A DNA stretch of 64,000 nt from Clostridium homopropionicum DSM 5847. Its GTDB lineage: Bacteria > Bacillota > Clostridia > Clostridiales > Clostridiaceae. Of this stretch, positions 54,262-63,880 are shown one piece after another (the first letter of the stretch is position 1; each line of letters begins with the position of its first letter). The stretch spans positions 24,818 through 88,817 of the forward strand of contig NZ_LHUR01000024.1 of the NCBI RefSeq assembly GCF_001263795.1. Reading direction: 5' to 3'. A model generated the notes under the pieces. The model did not search any database. It was not told where the DNA came from and saw nothing but the letters and a program-made list of their open reading frames with translations. A program made the translations under genes and the position numbers.

Positions 54262-55536
54262 TTAATGAACGATTACGGATACACCATCAGGTATTACAGT
54301 AATTTTTGCATCATTCCCTTTAAGTTTAAAGGCTTTTTCAAGAGCTTCATTAAAGGTATAAGCATGATCCATATGCATATTTTTAACCATCTGAGGATCC
54401 ATTGAATTTGTAACTAAAATAACCTTAAAATTATCTAAGATTCTAGCTAATATTTGAAATTCCCATTGATCAGGCATAGTTTCATTTCTAGGTATTTTTA
54501 ATACCTTCTCAAGGACTTCTTTTGGGCTGCTTGTATTAGCCAAATTGTCGTAGAAAGATTTGCCACCATGTCCATCGTTACATGCAGAAATCATTATAAT
54601 AACACCGTCTTTTTTGCAGCATGCTTCAGCAGCAGTCATTCCTTTAACTGATTGATAAACATTTTGATCTAAAGGATATCCGCCATTTGTTGTAACTACT
54701 ATATCGGTTTTTATATTATCTACACCTGCAAGTTCTGATACAAATTTGCAGCCTGCTTCATGAGCTAATTTACTATCACCGGCAAAGGCTTTTATTATTC
54801 TTTTATCTGAATCTATTACAACATTCAAAATAAATGCTAATTTAGCCTTTTTAGCAGCATAAAGCATGTCAGTATGAATTGGGTTATTTTCAAGTATTCC
54901 TGTTCTTGCATAAGGACTTGCAATAAATTCAGAACAATGATTAGCCATTATGGTTTTTGCTGAAGCAATTCCTGGAAGAATACTCTTTCTACCACCTGAA
55001 AATCCTGCAAAAAAGTGAGGCTCTATAAAACCTTCTGCAATCAGTAGTTCTGTCTCAACAGCTAGTTTATTTATTTTCAAATCTCCGCCAGAAGGAAGTT
55101 TACCTAGATAAGTCATATCTTCATCCTTAGTTGATATATGATTAACTATAGTTTCCTTTTCAACAATCTCTTTTCCCATCTTATTAATTAATTCTTCCCT
55201 TGTAGTAGGACGGTGAAATCCCGTTGAAACTAATATTGTTACTTCAATATTAGGATTAATTTTTCGTATTCTTTTAAGCATTATTGGAAGAGTTATTTTG
55301 CTTGGTACAGGTCGAGTATGATCGCTTGTTATTATAACCATATTTTTTTTGCCATGAACTAACTCTTCAAGAGATTTGCTGCCTATACAGTTATCTAAAG
55401 CTTCATTTACAAGTTCTTCTTGAGATTTATTTGCCTTATAAGTATGTGCATTAGATTCTAAAATGCCAGCTAAGTTTTTATCAGGTATTTCTATTTCCCA
55501 TATTTCCTTAGAGTATGGAACTTTGATTTTTGCCAT
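54262..55536 (-). CDS. larA: LarA-family nickel-pincer-cofactor racemase
   Basis: 424 aa. H108 (GFHRPTT), H174 (EPHFFAGFSGG), K184 (GGRKSILPG) and H200 (ANHCS) fall at exactly the positions of L. plantarum LarA, where K184 tethers the pyridinium-thiocarboxamide nickel cofactor; DHTRP at 72-76 is also kept. So it should be a cofactor-dependent 2-hydroxyacid racemase or epimerase; lactate is the best known substrate, but the family is wide. The cofactor genes larB, larC and larE are not in the window. TAGGAGG site. Confidence 0.9.
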   Translation of the reverse strand: MAKIKVPYSKEIWEIEIPDKNLAGILESNAHTYKANKSQEELVNEALDNCIGSKSLEELVHGKKNMVIITSDHTRPVPSKITLPIMLKRIRKINPNIEVTILVSTGFHRPTTREELINKMGKEIVEKETIVNHISTKDEDMTYLGKLPSGGDLKINKLAVETELLIAEGFIEPHFFAGFSGGRKSILPGIASAKTIMANHCSEFIASPYARTGILENNPIHTDMLYAAKKAKLAFILNVVIDSDKRIIKAFAGDSKLAHEAGCKFVSELAGVDNIKTDIVVTTNGGYPLDQNVYQSVKGMTAAEACCKKDGVIIMISACNDGHGGKSFYDNLANTSSPKEVLEKVLKIPRNETMPDQWEFQILARILDNFKVILVTNSMDPQMVKNMHMDHAYTFNEALEKAFKLKGNDAKITVIPDGVSVIVH

Positions 55537-55566
55537 TATAATTCCTCCTAAAAAGTATTGTGAATC

Positions 55567-55608
55567 AATTTTAACATGTGGTAAGAGGTATTACCAGATG
55601 TTAAAATT
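55567..55608. promoter_or_regulatory. Large inverted repeat upstream of larA
   Basis: AATTTTAACATGTGGTAA (55567-55584) and TTACCAGATGTTAAAATT (55591-55608), 17 of 18 positions symmetric around GAGGTA. It is 31 nt upstream of larA and 115 nt before the divergent gene. It contains TGGTAATACC, which resembles GntR/FadR-family (LldR-like) sites, so it may be a lactate-type operator, or a hairpin in the larA leader. Confidence 0.6.
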
Positions 55609-55723
55609 GTAATATGAGTTACATCTGCTAAAAAAGATTGTTAATTACCTTTAAAGTTAATATAATTATAATAATACGTTCAAATTTTAGCTTTGTAACT
55701 ATGTGGAGATAGGAAGTGAGTCA

Positions 55724-56887
55724 ATGTATAAAAAGTATATTAAAATATTCTTTGTTTTTGTTTTTCTTTTTTTAAAAGCTCAAACAATTTTTGCTTTAGA
55801 TTCAAATTATAAAGTTTGGGAAAGTAAATATAATGTATCTGTTGATAAAATATGGAATATTAGGTTTAACAAATCTGTTGACATGAGCACCATAAAAGAT
55901 AATATAAAGGTAATAGAAAAAGATAATGAAATAGAAGTAAGCGTAGAAACATTATATACAGATAATGATAATTCTATAATTGTAAAACCTAGAGAAAATT
56001 ATAAATATGATACTGAGTATATTATGATTATTAATGATAATATAAAATCAGTTACCAATAAAAACTTATCTCAACCAGTTAGCTTTAGATTTACAACAGA
56101 AAAGTCTGAGAGTTTACTAAAAGAAAATTATGTTGATCCAGGTAGTGTTGCTAATAGTACAAAAGACTTTAAAGATATTATAATCTATGCTCTTGCAAAT
56201 TTTAAAAATGAAGTTAGTATAGAAATACCTTCATTTAATACAAAAGACTATAAATTAGATGTAATTAATGATATATTATTAGAAAATCCTCTCTTAGACT
56301 ATGGATATAAAGGAGCTAATGGTAGTATTTATACTAATAATCTTTCAAAATCAGCAACAATGATAATAAATTTGGATTATGAATATTCTAAAGAATACAT
56401 GGAAAAAATGAAGAAAACAGTTGAAGATAAATCAAAAGAAATCATATCCAAAATAATTAAGAATGAAATGACGGAAAAAGAGAAAGAATTAGCGATTCAT
56501 AATTTTATTGTAAATAATTCGAAGTATGATTCAAGATTATTTAGTGGTAATATGCCAAATGAATCCTATTTAGATTATGGAATTCTTATAAATGGAGTCG
56601 GGGTATGTGATAGCTATGCAAAGGCAATGTATAGACTTTTAAATACTGCGGGAATCGAATGTATTTACGTTGCAGGTGATGCTTATAATGGTAATGAAAT
56701 AATACCTCATGCTTGGAATATAGTTAATATCGAAGGAAAGCTTTATCATGTAGATGCTACATGGGATGATCCTATATCAAATGATGGTAGAGATATATTG
56801 AGTTTTGATTATTTTAATATTTCTGATAATATAATTTCTAAAGACCATATTTGGGATAGAGAAAAATATCCTAAATGCTTAGAGTAA
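55724..56887 (+). CDS. Secreted transglutaminase-like protein with Ig-like domain
   Basis: 387 aa from ATG 55724 (AGGAAGTGAG). Signal peptide (about 1-25, KIFFVFVFLFLKAQTIFA), an Ig-like domain as in SbsA/Big_5 (NIRFNKSVDMSTI...VSFRFTTEKS), then a transglutaminase core with Cys in GVGVCDSYAKA, His in PHAWNIV and Asp in VDATWDDP. All three catalytic residues are present, so it may act as an extracellular protease or cross-linking enzyme on the envelope. Confidence 0.85.
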   Translation: MYKKYIKIFFVFVFLFLKAQTIFALDSNYKVWESKYNVSVDKIWNIRFNKSVDMSTIKDNIKVIEKDNEIEVSVETLYTDNDNSIIVKPRENYKYDTEYIMIINDNIKSVTNKNLSQPVSFRFTTEKSESLLKENYVDPGSVANSTKDFKDIIIYALANFKNEVSIEIPSFNTKDYKLDVINDILLENPLLDYGYKGANGSIYTNNLSKSATMIINLDYEYSKEYMEKMKKTVEDKSKEIISKIIKNEMTEKEKELAIHNFIVNNSKYDSRLFSGNMPNESYLDYGILINGVGVCDSYAKAMYRLLNTAGIECIYVAGDAYNGNEIIPHAWNIVNIEGKLYHVDATWDDPISNDGRDILSFDYFNISDNIISKDHIWDREKYPKCLE

Positions 56888-56982
56888 AATTTTAAAATGA
56901 TTTACAATGGACAAACATAGAAATAAACATTATTATTAATAATTAAGTATGCTTAAGACTAACATTAAAGGAGTTGTTACAA

Positions 56983-57852
56983 ATGAGATATGAAGGAGCA
57001 GTTTATAGACCGCCCAGTGAAGCCTATAGCTTGATAATTCAGGTTACTCTTGGGTGTTCCCACAATGAGTGCACATTTTGTAATATGTTCAAGGATAAGA
57101 AATTTAAGATAAGAAAGCTTGAAGATATATTTGAAGATTTAAGCATGGCAAGAGAATACTATAAAATAGTTAAAAGAGTTTTTTTAGCCGATGGAGATGC
57201 TTTAATATTAAAAACTGATGATTTAGAGAAAATACTTGTTAAAATAAAAGAGCTATTTCCAGAGTGCGAAAGAATTGGAATATATGGCACTCCTCAAGAT
57301 ATTTTAAGAAAAAGTAAAGAAGACCTAATAAAACTAAAGAATAAAGGACTAGATATAATATATCTTGGGGTAGAAAGTGGAAGTGATGAAATATTAAAAG
57401 ATGTAAATAAGGGTGCTACTGCAAAAGAAATAACTGAAGCAGGAAAAAAAATTATGGACATAGGGATTCTACTTTCTGTAACATTAATTTCTGGATTAGG
57501 TGGTAAGGAAAAGTGGAAAATACACGCTGAGGAATCAGCTAAAGTAATAAGTGAAATAAATCCAAATTATCTAGGTTTATTAACCTTAATAGTAGAGCCT
57601 GGAACTCCAATGTATGATAAGGTTAATAATGGAGAACTAGAGCTGCTATCTCCTATGGAAGTAATGGTTGAAACAAGGGAATTTATTAAAAATTTAAATG
57701 TAAAAAATTGTGTATTCAGAAGCAATCATGCATCAAATTATGCTCCATTATCAGCCAATCTCAATGAAGAAAAAGAAAGAATTCTAGCTCAATTGGATAA
57801 TTTAATTGAAAATGGAAATGGATTTAGAAACGAGTATTTCAGAAGGCTGTAG
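56983..57852 (+). CDS. Radical SAM protein
   Basis: 289 aa from ATG 56983 (AAAGGAG). Iron-sulfur motif CSHNECTFCNMF (C-x4-C-x2-C as in the subfamily), then FLADGDAL, GVESGSDEILKDVNKG. Related to coproporphyrinogen-type and B12-independent radical SAM enzymes, but the reaction cannot be named. Confidence 0.88.
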   Translation: MRYEGAVYRPPSEAYSLIIQVTLGCSHNECTFCNMFKDKKFKIRKLEDIFEDLSMAREYYKIVKRVFLADGDALILKTDDLEKILVKIKELFPECERIGIYGTPQDILRKSKEDLIKLKNKGLDIIYLGVESGSDEILKDVNKGATAKEITEAGKKIMDIGILLSVTLISGLGGKEKWKIHAEESAKVISEINPNYLGLLTLIVEPGTPMYDKVNNGELELLSPMEVMVETREFIKNLNVKNCVFRSNHASNYAPLSANLNEEKERILAQLDNLIENGNGFRNEYFRRL

Positions 57853-57971
57853 ATAAATATGTGTTCGTTAATAAATATTTAATACTTTATTAATAAAGTA
57901 TTAAGTAATATATCCCCATTTGTATGATATAATTTTCTGAAAAGAACCTGTATATTAAGAGGGGGATAAAT

Positions 57972-58265
57972 ATGGATTATTTAACTCACAATTTATCAAT
58001 AAAAAGAACCTTAAAATCCATGATTACTTTTGTAGGGATATTCTTTATTTTAATTCTTATCTTAAAAGGAGCTTTAATACTAATACCTTTTGCCTTAGTA
58101 TCTATAGGTATCTATAAAGCTTATAGATATATAAATATCAAAATAAAGAATCTAAATTCTAAAAAAGCTTCAAAGATTGATACCTTTGAAACAGAAAAAC
58201 AAGTCTTTAACTTTACAGGCATGGAAAAAATAGTTGATGTTGAATACGAAGAAATAAATAAGTAA
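57972..58265 (+). CDS. Small membrane protein, hypothetical
   Basis: 97 aa. Two membrane segments (about 16-48: MITFVGIFFILILILKGALI ... ALVSIGIYKAY), then a charged tail ending VEYEEINK. Not recognised. Good GAGGGGG site. A 22-nt palindrome (57880-57903) precedes the promoter region. Confidence 0.65.
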   Translation: MDYLTHNLSIKRTLKSMITFVGIFFILILILKGALILIPFALVSIGIYKAYRYINIKIKNLNSKKASKIDTFETEKQVFNFTGMEKIVDVEYEEINK

Positions 58266-58270
58266 ATAAT

Positions 58271-58304
58271 AAAGAATGGCAAAATATTGTCATTCTTTTT
58301 TACA
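58271..58304 (+). terminator. Terminator after the small membrane gene
   Basis: AAAGAATGGCA pairs with TGTCATTCTTT, followed by T residues. Confidence 0.7.
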
Positions 58305-58373
58305 ACAAAATGCTTGTAAAATATTATTAAATTTATATTATGTTTACTCAAATAGTACGAAATGAGGATAATT

Positions 58374-59225
58374 ATGATAAATTTAAATAAAGACTCTAAA
58401 ATAGATTTGCACATACATTCTAATGCATCTGATGGTACTCTTTCACCGGAGGAAATAGTAAAGGAAGCAAAAGATAGAGAATTAAAATTGATATCTTTGA
58501 CAGATCATGATGAAATGAAAAATACTGAAGAAATTCAGAAGGTTGCTTTAAAAAATAATATAGCCTTTTTGCCTGGAATTGAAATATCAAGTACATTAAA
58601 TGGAAGCTTATATCATATATTAGCATATGGAACTGATAATTCTAATTTTGAATTAATTAAGTTACTAGAATACAACAGAGATTTATTAGAGAATAGAAAT
58701 AACCAGTCTATTAAATATTTAATAGATAAGGGTTATGATATAGATTTTTCAGATTATGAAAAATACAAGCATAATCCTAAAAGGGGAGGATGGAAAGCAT
58801 TAAACTACCTGATAGATAAAAAGATATGTACAGATATACATGATTACTTTAATAGATTGTATTCAGAAGAAAAGCATATTCTTTATCCTATATTTTCTGA
58901 TACGGAAAATGTAATTAATACTATAAAAAAAGCAGGTGGAATTGCAATATTAGCTCATCCATACTATGAAAAAGATATTAGCCCTGTTGATAAAAAATTA
59001 AATATTTTTTTAGAAATTGGAATACATGGAGTTGAATGTTTTCACCCTAATCATAATCAGTTAATCATTTCTGAATGTTTAAAGTTTTGTAAAGAAAAAA
59101 ATTTAATTTCAACAGCTGGTTCAGATTTTCATGGAAAGTTTATAAGTACAAGATCAATAGGCTATCCAGTAGCAAAGATAAAAGATGTATATGTGGAGCC
59201 TTTGTTTGAATATATAAAAAGGTAA
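58374..59225 (+). CDS. PHP-domain phosphoesterase (copy 2)
   Basis: 283 aa from ATG 58374 (GAGGATAATT). Same motifs as copy 1 at 16.0 kb: DLHIHSNASDGT, LTDHDE, PGIEIS, LAHPYYE, VECFHPNHN and GSDFHG. A second paralogue in one window suggests different substrates. Gene length and motif order match. Confidence 0.87.
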   Translation: MINLNKDSKIDLHIHSNASDGTLSPEEIVKEAKDRELKLISLTDHDEMKNTEEIQKVALKNNIAFLPGIEISSTLNGSLYHILAYGTDNSNFELIKLLEYNRDLLENRNNQSIKYLIDKGYDIDFSDYEKYKHNPKRGGWKALNYLIDKKICTDIHDYFNRLYSEEKHILYPIFSDTENVINTIKKAGGIAILAHPYYEKDISPVDKKLNIFLEIGIHGVECFHPNHNQLIISECLKFCKEKNLISTAGSDFHGKFISTRSIGYPVAKIKDVYVEPLFEYIKR

Positions 59226-59269
59226 TTTTGATAATACATAAAAAATTAATTTAATAGGGGGAAGATATT

Positions 59270-59494
59270 ATGGGAACAATTTTTGGGATTATGATTGCAA
59301 TTATTATTATGATTGCAGTGCTTGCCATATTTGGAGTGATTTTTTTACCTATAGCTGGTATAGCCCTTTCAATAGCTTTTGTTTTTGCAATAATAGGACT
59401 AATTTTAAATGTATTTAAATTTATTTTTTCTTTACCAGTTATTCTATTAATTATAATATTGGCTGTATTTTATAGAAATAAAAAGAGAATATAA
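59270..59494 (+). CDS. Small hydrophobic membrane protein
   Basis: 74 aa, almost entirely hydrophobic, with two or three helices (GIMIAIIIMIAVLAIFGVIFLPIAG...), ending KKRI. Behind AGGGGGAAG. Not recognised. A terminator (59507-59534) follows. Confidence 0.65.
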   Translation: MGTIFGIMIAIIIMIAVLAIFGVIFLPIAGIALSIAFVFAIIGLILNVFKFIFSLPVILLIIILAVFYRNKKRI

Positions 59495-59506
59495 AAGCTA
59501 CTATTA

Positions 59507-59537
59507 AAAGATTATGTTATAAACATAGTCTTTTTTA
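59507..59537 (+). terminator. Terminator after the small membrane gene
   Basis: AAAAGATTATGTT (59507-59519) pairs with AACATAGTCTTTT (59522-59534, one wobble), T run. Confidence 0.75.
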
Positions 59538-59597
59538 ATCAAATAAATTATAATGTGATAAGAGTAATAAATAAGATGGCTCTAAGGGGGAATAAAA

Positions 59598-60755
59598 TTG
59601 TTATTAATAAAAAACGGCAAGATTATTACTATGAGTGAAAAAAATTATGAAAATGGATGCATTCTTATAGATGATGGAAAGATTGTAGAAGTTAATGAAG
59701 AAATTAAAGTAGATAGAGAAGTGACAGTAATCGATGCAGGTGGTGGATGGGTTATTCCTGGGATTATTGAGTCTCATTGCCATATTGGATTGTACGAGCA
59801 GGACATGGGATTTGAAGGATTAGATGTTAATGAAGCAACAGATCCTATTACACCTGAACTAAGAGCTATTGATGCAATTAATCCTATGGATACAGCATTT
59901 GAGGATGCTGTTAAAGCAGGTATAACTACCGTAATGACAGGACCAGGTAGTGCTAATGTTGTAGGGGGACAATTTGTAGCAATGAAGACTTATGGAAAAA
60001 ATGTAGATGAAATGACTATTTTTTCTCCAGCTGCTGTAAAGGTAGCCTTCGGAGAAAATCCAAAGCGAGTTTATAAAGATAGAAAAAAAATGCCTACTAC
60101 TAGGATGGCAACTGCTGCTTTACTTAGAGAAATTTTGATGAGAGCTAAAAATTATAAAATTAAAAAAGATAAAGCTATTTTAGAAGGAAAAGAATTTGAA
60201 GAGAATTTCAAACTTGAAGCTTTAATGCCAGTAATAAATAAAGAAATTCCTTTGAAGGCTCACTGCCACAGAACTGATGATATTTTGACTGCCATAAGGA
60301 TTGCCAAAGAATTTGATGTAAACTTAACCTTAGATCATTGCAGTGAGGGACACCTTATAGCAGACTATGTTAAGGAATCTAGATTACCAGCAATAATAGG
60401 ACCTAGTCTTACTTCACGCTCTAAAATTGAGCTTAAAAATAAAAGTTTTTCAACCTCAGGAGTACTTTCTAAAAAAGGTGTTAAAGTAGCTATTATGACT
60501 GATCATCCTGTAATTCCAATACAGTATTTACCTATATGTGCAGGACTTGCTGCAAAAGAGGGTCTTGGAGTTGAGGAGGCTCTAAAAGCAATCACAATAA
60601 ATGCAGCAGAAATTTGTGGGATTTCAAATCGTGTTGGAAGTATAGAAAAAGGTAAGGATGCTGACTTAGCTATTTTCGATGGTAACCCTTTAGAGGTATT
60701 TACTAGCACTCTTTATACAATAATTGACGGAAAAGTAGTATACAGCAGGGAATAA
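59598..60755 (+). CDS. Amidohydrolase (imidazolonepropionase-like)
   Basis: 385 aa, TTG start behind AAGGGGG. Metal motif ESHCHIG, AHCHRTDD, TLDHCSEGH and MTDHP match the cyclic-imide/HutI-like amidohydrolase fold; GISNRVGSIEKGKDADLAIFDGNPLEV is the usual end. Which amide or cyclic substrate it acts on is unknown. Confidence 0.87.
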   Translation: MLLIKNGKIITMSEKNYENGCILIDDGKIVEVNEEIKVDREVTVIDAGGGWVIPGIIESHCHIGLYEQDMGFEGLDVNEATDPITPELRAIDAINPMDTAFEDAVKAGITTVMTGPGSANVVGGQFVAMKTYGKNVDEMTIFSPAAVKVAFGENPKRVYKDRKKMPTTRMATAALLREILMRAKNYKIKKDKAILEGKEFEENFKLEALMPVINKEIPLKAHCHRTDDILTAIRIAKEFDVNLTLDHCSEGHLIADYVKESRLPAIIGPSLTSRSKIELKNKSFSTSGVLSKKGVKVAIMTDHPVIPIQYLPICAGLAAKEGLGVEEALKAITINAAEICGISNRVGSIEKGKDADLAIFDGNPLEVFTSTLYTIIDGKVVYSRE

Positions 60756-60804
60756 AATGACTTTATTAACAAAAGATTTATTTAATAAAAAGTAGGTGAT
60801 AACT

Positions 60805-61929
60805 GTGAGAAGAAGGTTAATAAAAATAATTTTATTATTACTAATAATAACTATTGGATTTATGATTGGAATTTATTTAAAAGAAAAGGAAAAAACTGTG
60901 GGATTAAATCTTAATATATGGGATAACATGTATAATGAGGGTAATTTGCATCTTTATTATGGTGCTGAGGATAACGCAATATTAAATGAAATAAAAACAA
61001 GGTATAAAGTAGATAAAATAGTATCAGGTGCTGATACTGAACTTGATAAAGCTGTTAAGTTGATGAAATGGACAAGAAGTAATATGAAATTCAAGGAGAG
61101 CTCTAAAGATCTAGAAGATAGTAGAGGGGCACTTGATATTTTAGAAGATAATAGAAAGCAAAGGGAATATTCTGAAAAGGAAATAAGCATAGTTTTCAAT
61201 GATTTTGCACATTCTGTTGGGATAATTTCTAGAATTGGAGAATTAGGTGAATTTGAAAAGTTTTCAAGTTCAGGAAAAAGCCAATTTACTATTTGCGAAA
61301 TTTGGAGTACAAAACTTAACAAATGGGTCATGATTGATCCTTCAAATGGAGTATATCTTACATATAACAAAACGCCTTTAAGTGCAGCCGAAATAATAGA
61401 TAAGGGCTTAGATTCGTTAGAAATAATTTCTGTAGATGACATTAAAAAGTATAATAAAAAGATGGAAAAATATTATCAGGTGTACACAATGCAAATAGAT
61501 AATACTATTTACAGCACCAAAAGCAGTAATTCTTATTTGTGCTATTTATCAAAAGGGAAAAATGAAGGAATTTCGATCAATGTTCTTTTAAAACATCCAA
61601 TAATATTTACTGACGATAAAAAGCTATTTGAAATGTCGCCTAAAGCACAAAATAACAAACGAGATAAAGATAAATTACCAACAATGATATTTTCTAATGG
61701 TAATTCAAAGAATGTTAAAGATAAGGATGTTAAATTGCAGCTTTTAGGTGGTGTTTTTAAAGATAGTGCTATGGTAGACAAATATTATATTAGTATTAAC
61801 AATGGTCCTTTTAATTTAGTTAATAACTATTTTAATTTAGATATAAAGTCAGGATTCAATAGTGTTAAGTTATCTGAAGATGGTAAAAAGGTTTTAAGAG
61901 AAGTTATATTTGAGTATAAGGATAAATAG
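60805..61929 (+). CDS. Membrane-anchored transglutaminase-fold protein, probably inactive
   Basis: 374 aa from GTG 60805, 5 nt after AGGTGA (GTG 60796 is the alternative). Membrane helix at about 4-24. The core shows VFNDFAHSVGIISRIG where active enzymes have G-x-C-x-DYA, and FTICEIWS where they have a catalytic His; only the Asp of MIDPSNG is kept. So catalysis is unlikely and a binding or structural role outside the cell is more plausible. The C-terminal 150 residues are beta-rich. Confidence 0.7.
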   Translation: MRRRLIKIILLLLIITIGFMIGIYLKEKEKTVGLNLNIWDNMYNEGNLHLYYGAEDNAILNEIKTRYKVDKIVSGADTELDKAVKLMKWTRSNMKFKESSKDLEDSRGALDILEDNRKQREYSEKEISIVFNDFAHSVGIISRIGELGEFEKFSSSGKSQFTICEIWSTKLNKWVMIDPSNGVYLTYNKTPLSAAEIIDKGLDSLEIISVDDIKKYNKKMEKYYQVYTMQIDNTIYSTKSSNSYLCYLSKGKNEGISINVLLKHPIIFTDDKKLFEMSPKAQNNKRDKDKLPTMIFSNGNSKNVKDKDVKLQLLGGVFKDSAMVDKYYISINNGPFNLVNNYFNLDIKSGFNSVKLSEDGKKVLREVIFEYKDK

Positions 61930-62027
61930 TATTTAATGAATATGGACATGAGGCATTTAAGAAGAGTATAATTTAAAATAGATTTTTTATGTTTATTATG
62001 ACAGTAGGGAAGTGGGAGTGAAGTTAA

Positions 62028-62882
62028 ATGGAAAACTTAATATTTATTTTGAAAGCAATTATTATAGGTATAGTTGAAGGTATCACTGAATTCTTACCAG
62101 TTTCATCAACAGGGCATATGATAATAGTAGGAAACTTGATTGATTTTAAAGCAGGAGTGGCTCCAGCAGCCTTATATACTAAGCAGTATATAGATGCATT
62201 TACATTTATAATTCAACTGGGAGCTATTTTAGCTATAGTTGTTCTATATTGGAATAAGATTATAAGTACTTTTAAAAACTTTTCACCTAGAAAGCCTAAA
62301 TCAGGCTTTAAGTTTTGGTTTAACATCTTTATTGCATGTATTCCAGCTGGCGTTTTAGGATTAACTTTTAATGATTGGATTGAAGCTAATTTGCTTAATC
62401 CTATAACGGTAACTGCTGGACTACTAGTAGGTGCGTTTTGGATGTTATTTGCAGAAAAAAAATATAGAGGCAAGTTTACTACTAAGACAATTGATGAAGT
62501 TAATATAAAGCAAGCATTCTTTATAGGGTGTTTTCAATGCTTAGCTATATGGCCAGGCATGTCAAGATCTGCTTCAACAATAATAGGTGCTTGGATAGCA
62601 GGACTTTCAACAGTTGCCGCTGCAGAATTTTCATTTTTTCTAGCCTTGCCTGTAATGGTTGGAGTTACTTTAAAATCACTTGTTGACATTAACTTAGCAG
62701 CTCTAGCTACTGTGCAGATTATAGCTCTAGTAGTTGGGTTTATTGTTTCCTTTATTGTTGCACTTATCGTTGTGGATAAATTTATAAGTTTTTTACAAAA
62801 GAGACCAATGAGAGTATTTGCTATGTATAGAATTTTAATAGGTATTATTTTGCTACTTTTATTTATTTTCAATGTACTTTAA
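62028..62882 (+). CDS. uppP: Undecaprenyl-diphosphatase UppP (BacA)
   Basis: 284 aa, eight membrane helices. GITEFLPVSSTGHM and WPGMSRSASTI are the two catalytic signatures. Dephosphorylates undecaprenyl-PP at the membrane for recycling of the lipid carrier; its loss affects bacitracin resistance. A terminator follows 17 nt later. Confidence 0.96.
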   Translation: MENLIFILKAIIIGIVEGITEFLPVSSTGHMIIVGNLIDFKAGVAPAALYTKQYIDAFTFIIQLGAILAIVVLYWNKIISTFKNFSPRKPKSGFKFWFNIFIACIPAGVLGLTFNDWIEANLLNPITVTAGLLVGAFWMLFAEKKYRGKFTTKTIDEVNIKQAFFIGCFQCLAIWPGMSRSASTIIGAWIAGLSTVAAAEFSFFLALPVMVGVTLKSLVDINLAALATVQIIALVVGFIVSFIVALIVVDKFISFLQKRPMRVFAMYRILIGIILLLLFIFNVL

Positions 62883-62898
62883 TTCAGACTTCACAATT

Positions 62899-62947
62899 AA
62901 AATAACTAAAAAGCTGAGAATTTAATATTAGCTTTTTAGTTATTTTT
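62899..62947 (+). terminator. Terminator after uppP
   Basis: AAAATAACTAAAAAGC (62899-62914) pairs with GCTTTTTAGTTATTTT (62931-62946), then T residues. Confidence 0.88.
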
Positions 62948-63006
62948 TTATTATTGGGTAATAATAAATTTGAGAAAAAGAACAATTGATAAAGGAGTGT
63001 AATAAA

Positions 63007-63456
63007 ATGGATTGGAATAGCAAAATAGAAAGTATTATAAAAAATAAAAAGTGGATAAAAAATGATACAGGACTATGGAAAGTGCAATGTTGCAAACTAG
63101 TTAGAGATAAAGAGGATCTTATGGTTTTTATTGTAACTGATGAGTTAGATGGACCTGCTATTTCTAGAGTGGAGAAAATAGTAGTAACAAATACTAATAA
63201 TGAATTAGTTGTTTTTTATGATGGAGAATTTGATACTACATTAGATCAAGATGATTATGATAGTTATTCAGAGTTCTTTACTCTAAAAGAGTGGGATGCT
63301 GTATTTAGCGGTAATGCAGCAAAAGAATTATTAGAAATGGATATGGTTACTGAGGAAGAAGGATTTTATATTGAATCACATGAAGGCATGAGTAGATTTA
63401 TCGGTAATTTTGATGAGAATGCTTCAGAACAAATAGCAGAATATTTTAATTTATAA
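63007..63456 (+). CDS. Hypothetical protein
   Basis: 149 aa from ATG 63007 (AAAGGAGTG 7 nt upstream). Acidic, soluble, no membrane segment. KWIKNDTGLWKVQCCKLVRD, then alternate strands, DGEFDTTLDQDDYDSY and an amphipathic C-terminus. No family recognised. It ends 400 nt before the rRNA operon. Confidence 0.6.
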   Translation: MDWNSKIESIIKNKKWIKNDTGLWKVQCCKLVRDKEDLMVFIVTDELDGPAISRVEKIVVTNTNNELVVFYDGEFDTTLDQDDYDSYSEFFTLKEWDAVFSGNAAKELLEMDMVTEEEGFYIESHEGMSRFIGNFDENASEQIAEYFNL

Positions 63457-63880
63457 ACTTTGTTAAAAAATGTGTAGCTATATTAATAGCTACACATTGA
63501 AAATAAACGTCAACATCGCCACATGTATCAGCATAAGAAAAGAGTAGAAAAAAGAACTAATAATTAAGTATAGTGATTTAAATTTATTTTTTAGCTGTTG
63601 ATATTTTATTGCTTTGTGAATAATTTGTTAAAATAGCAAATGTCTTTTGAAACAAGCAATAAATTTAGAAATAAATTTAATTAATTTGTCATATTGACAT
63701 AAGGAACAAAATACTATAGAATAACTAATGTTGAAAAACATAATTATTATTGGTCTTTGAAAATTAAACAGAATTAAGGTAAATAAATGCCAGTCAATAA
63801 ATTTGAGAGTACAGGAAACTCACTCAGTGAAGCTGAGGAGTAAAAGCTTGCACGAAATCAAAGATTTCTAGCAATCTTTT
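63457..63880 (+). promoter_or_regulatory. Leader and promoter region of the rRNA operon
   Basis: First a terminator hairpin: AATGTGTAGCTA (63469-63480) / TAGCTACACATT (63487-63498). Then TTGACA (63694-63699), 17 nt, TAGAAT (63717-63722), a good rRNA P1 promoter. The leader continues with TCTTTGAAAA, a boxA-like antitermination signal, at about 63753-63762. No tRNA was recognised in the region. Confidence 0.8.

Noticed and set aside
63457..63880. tRNA gene before the 16S gene
   Set aside because: No cloverleaf with a GGTTCGA-type T arm could be found.
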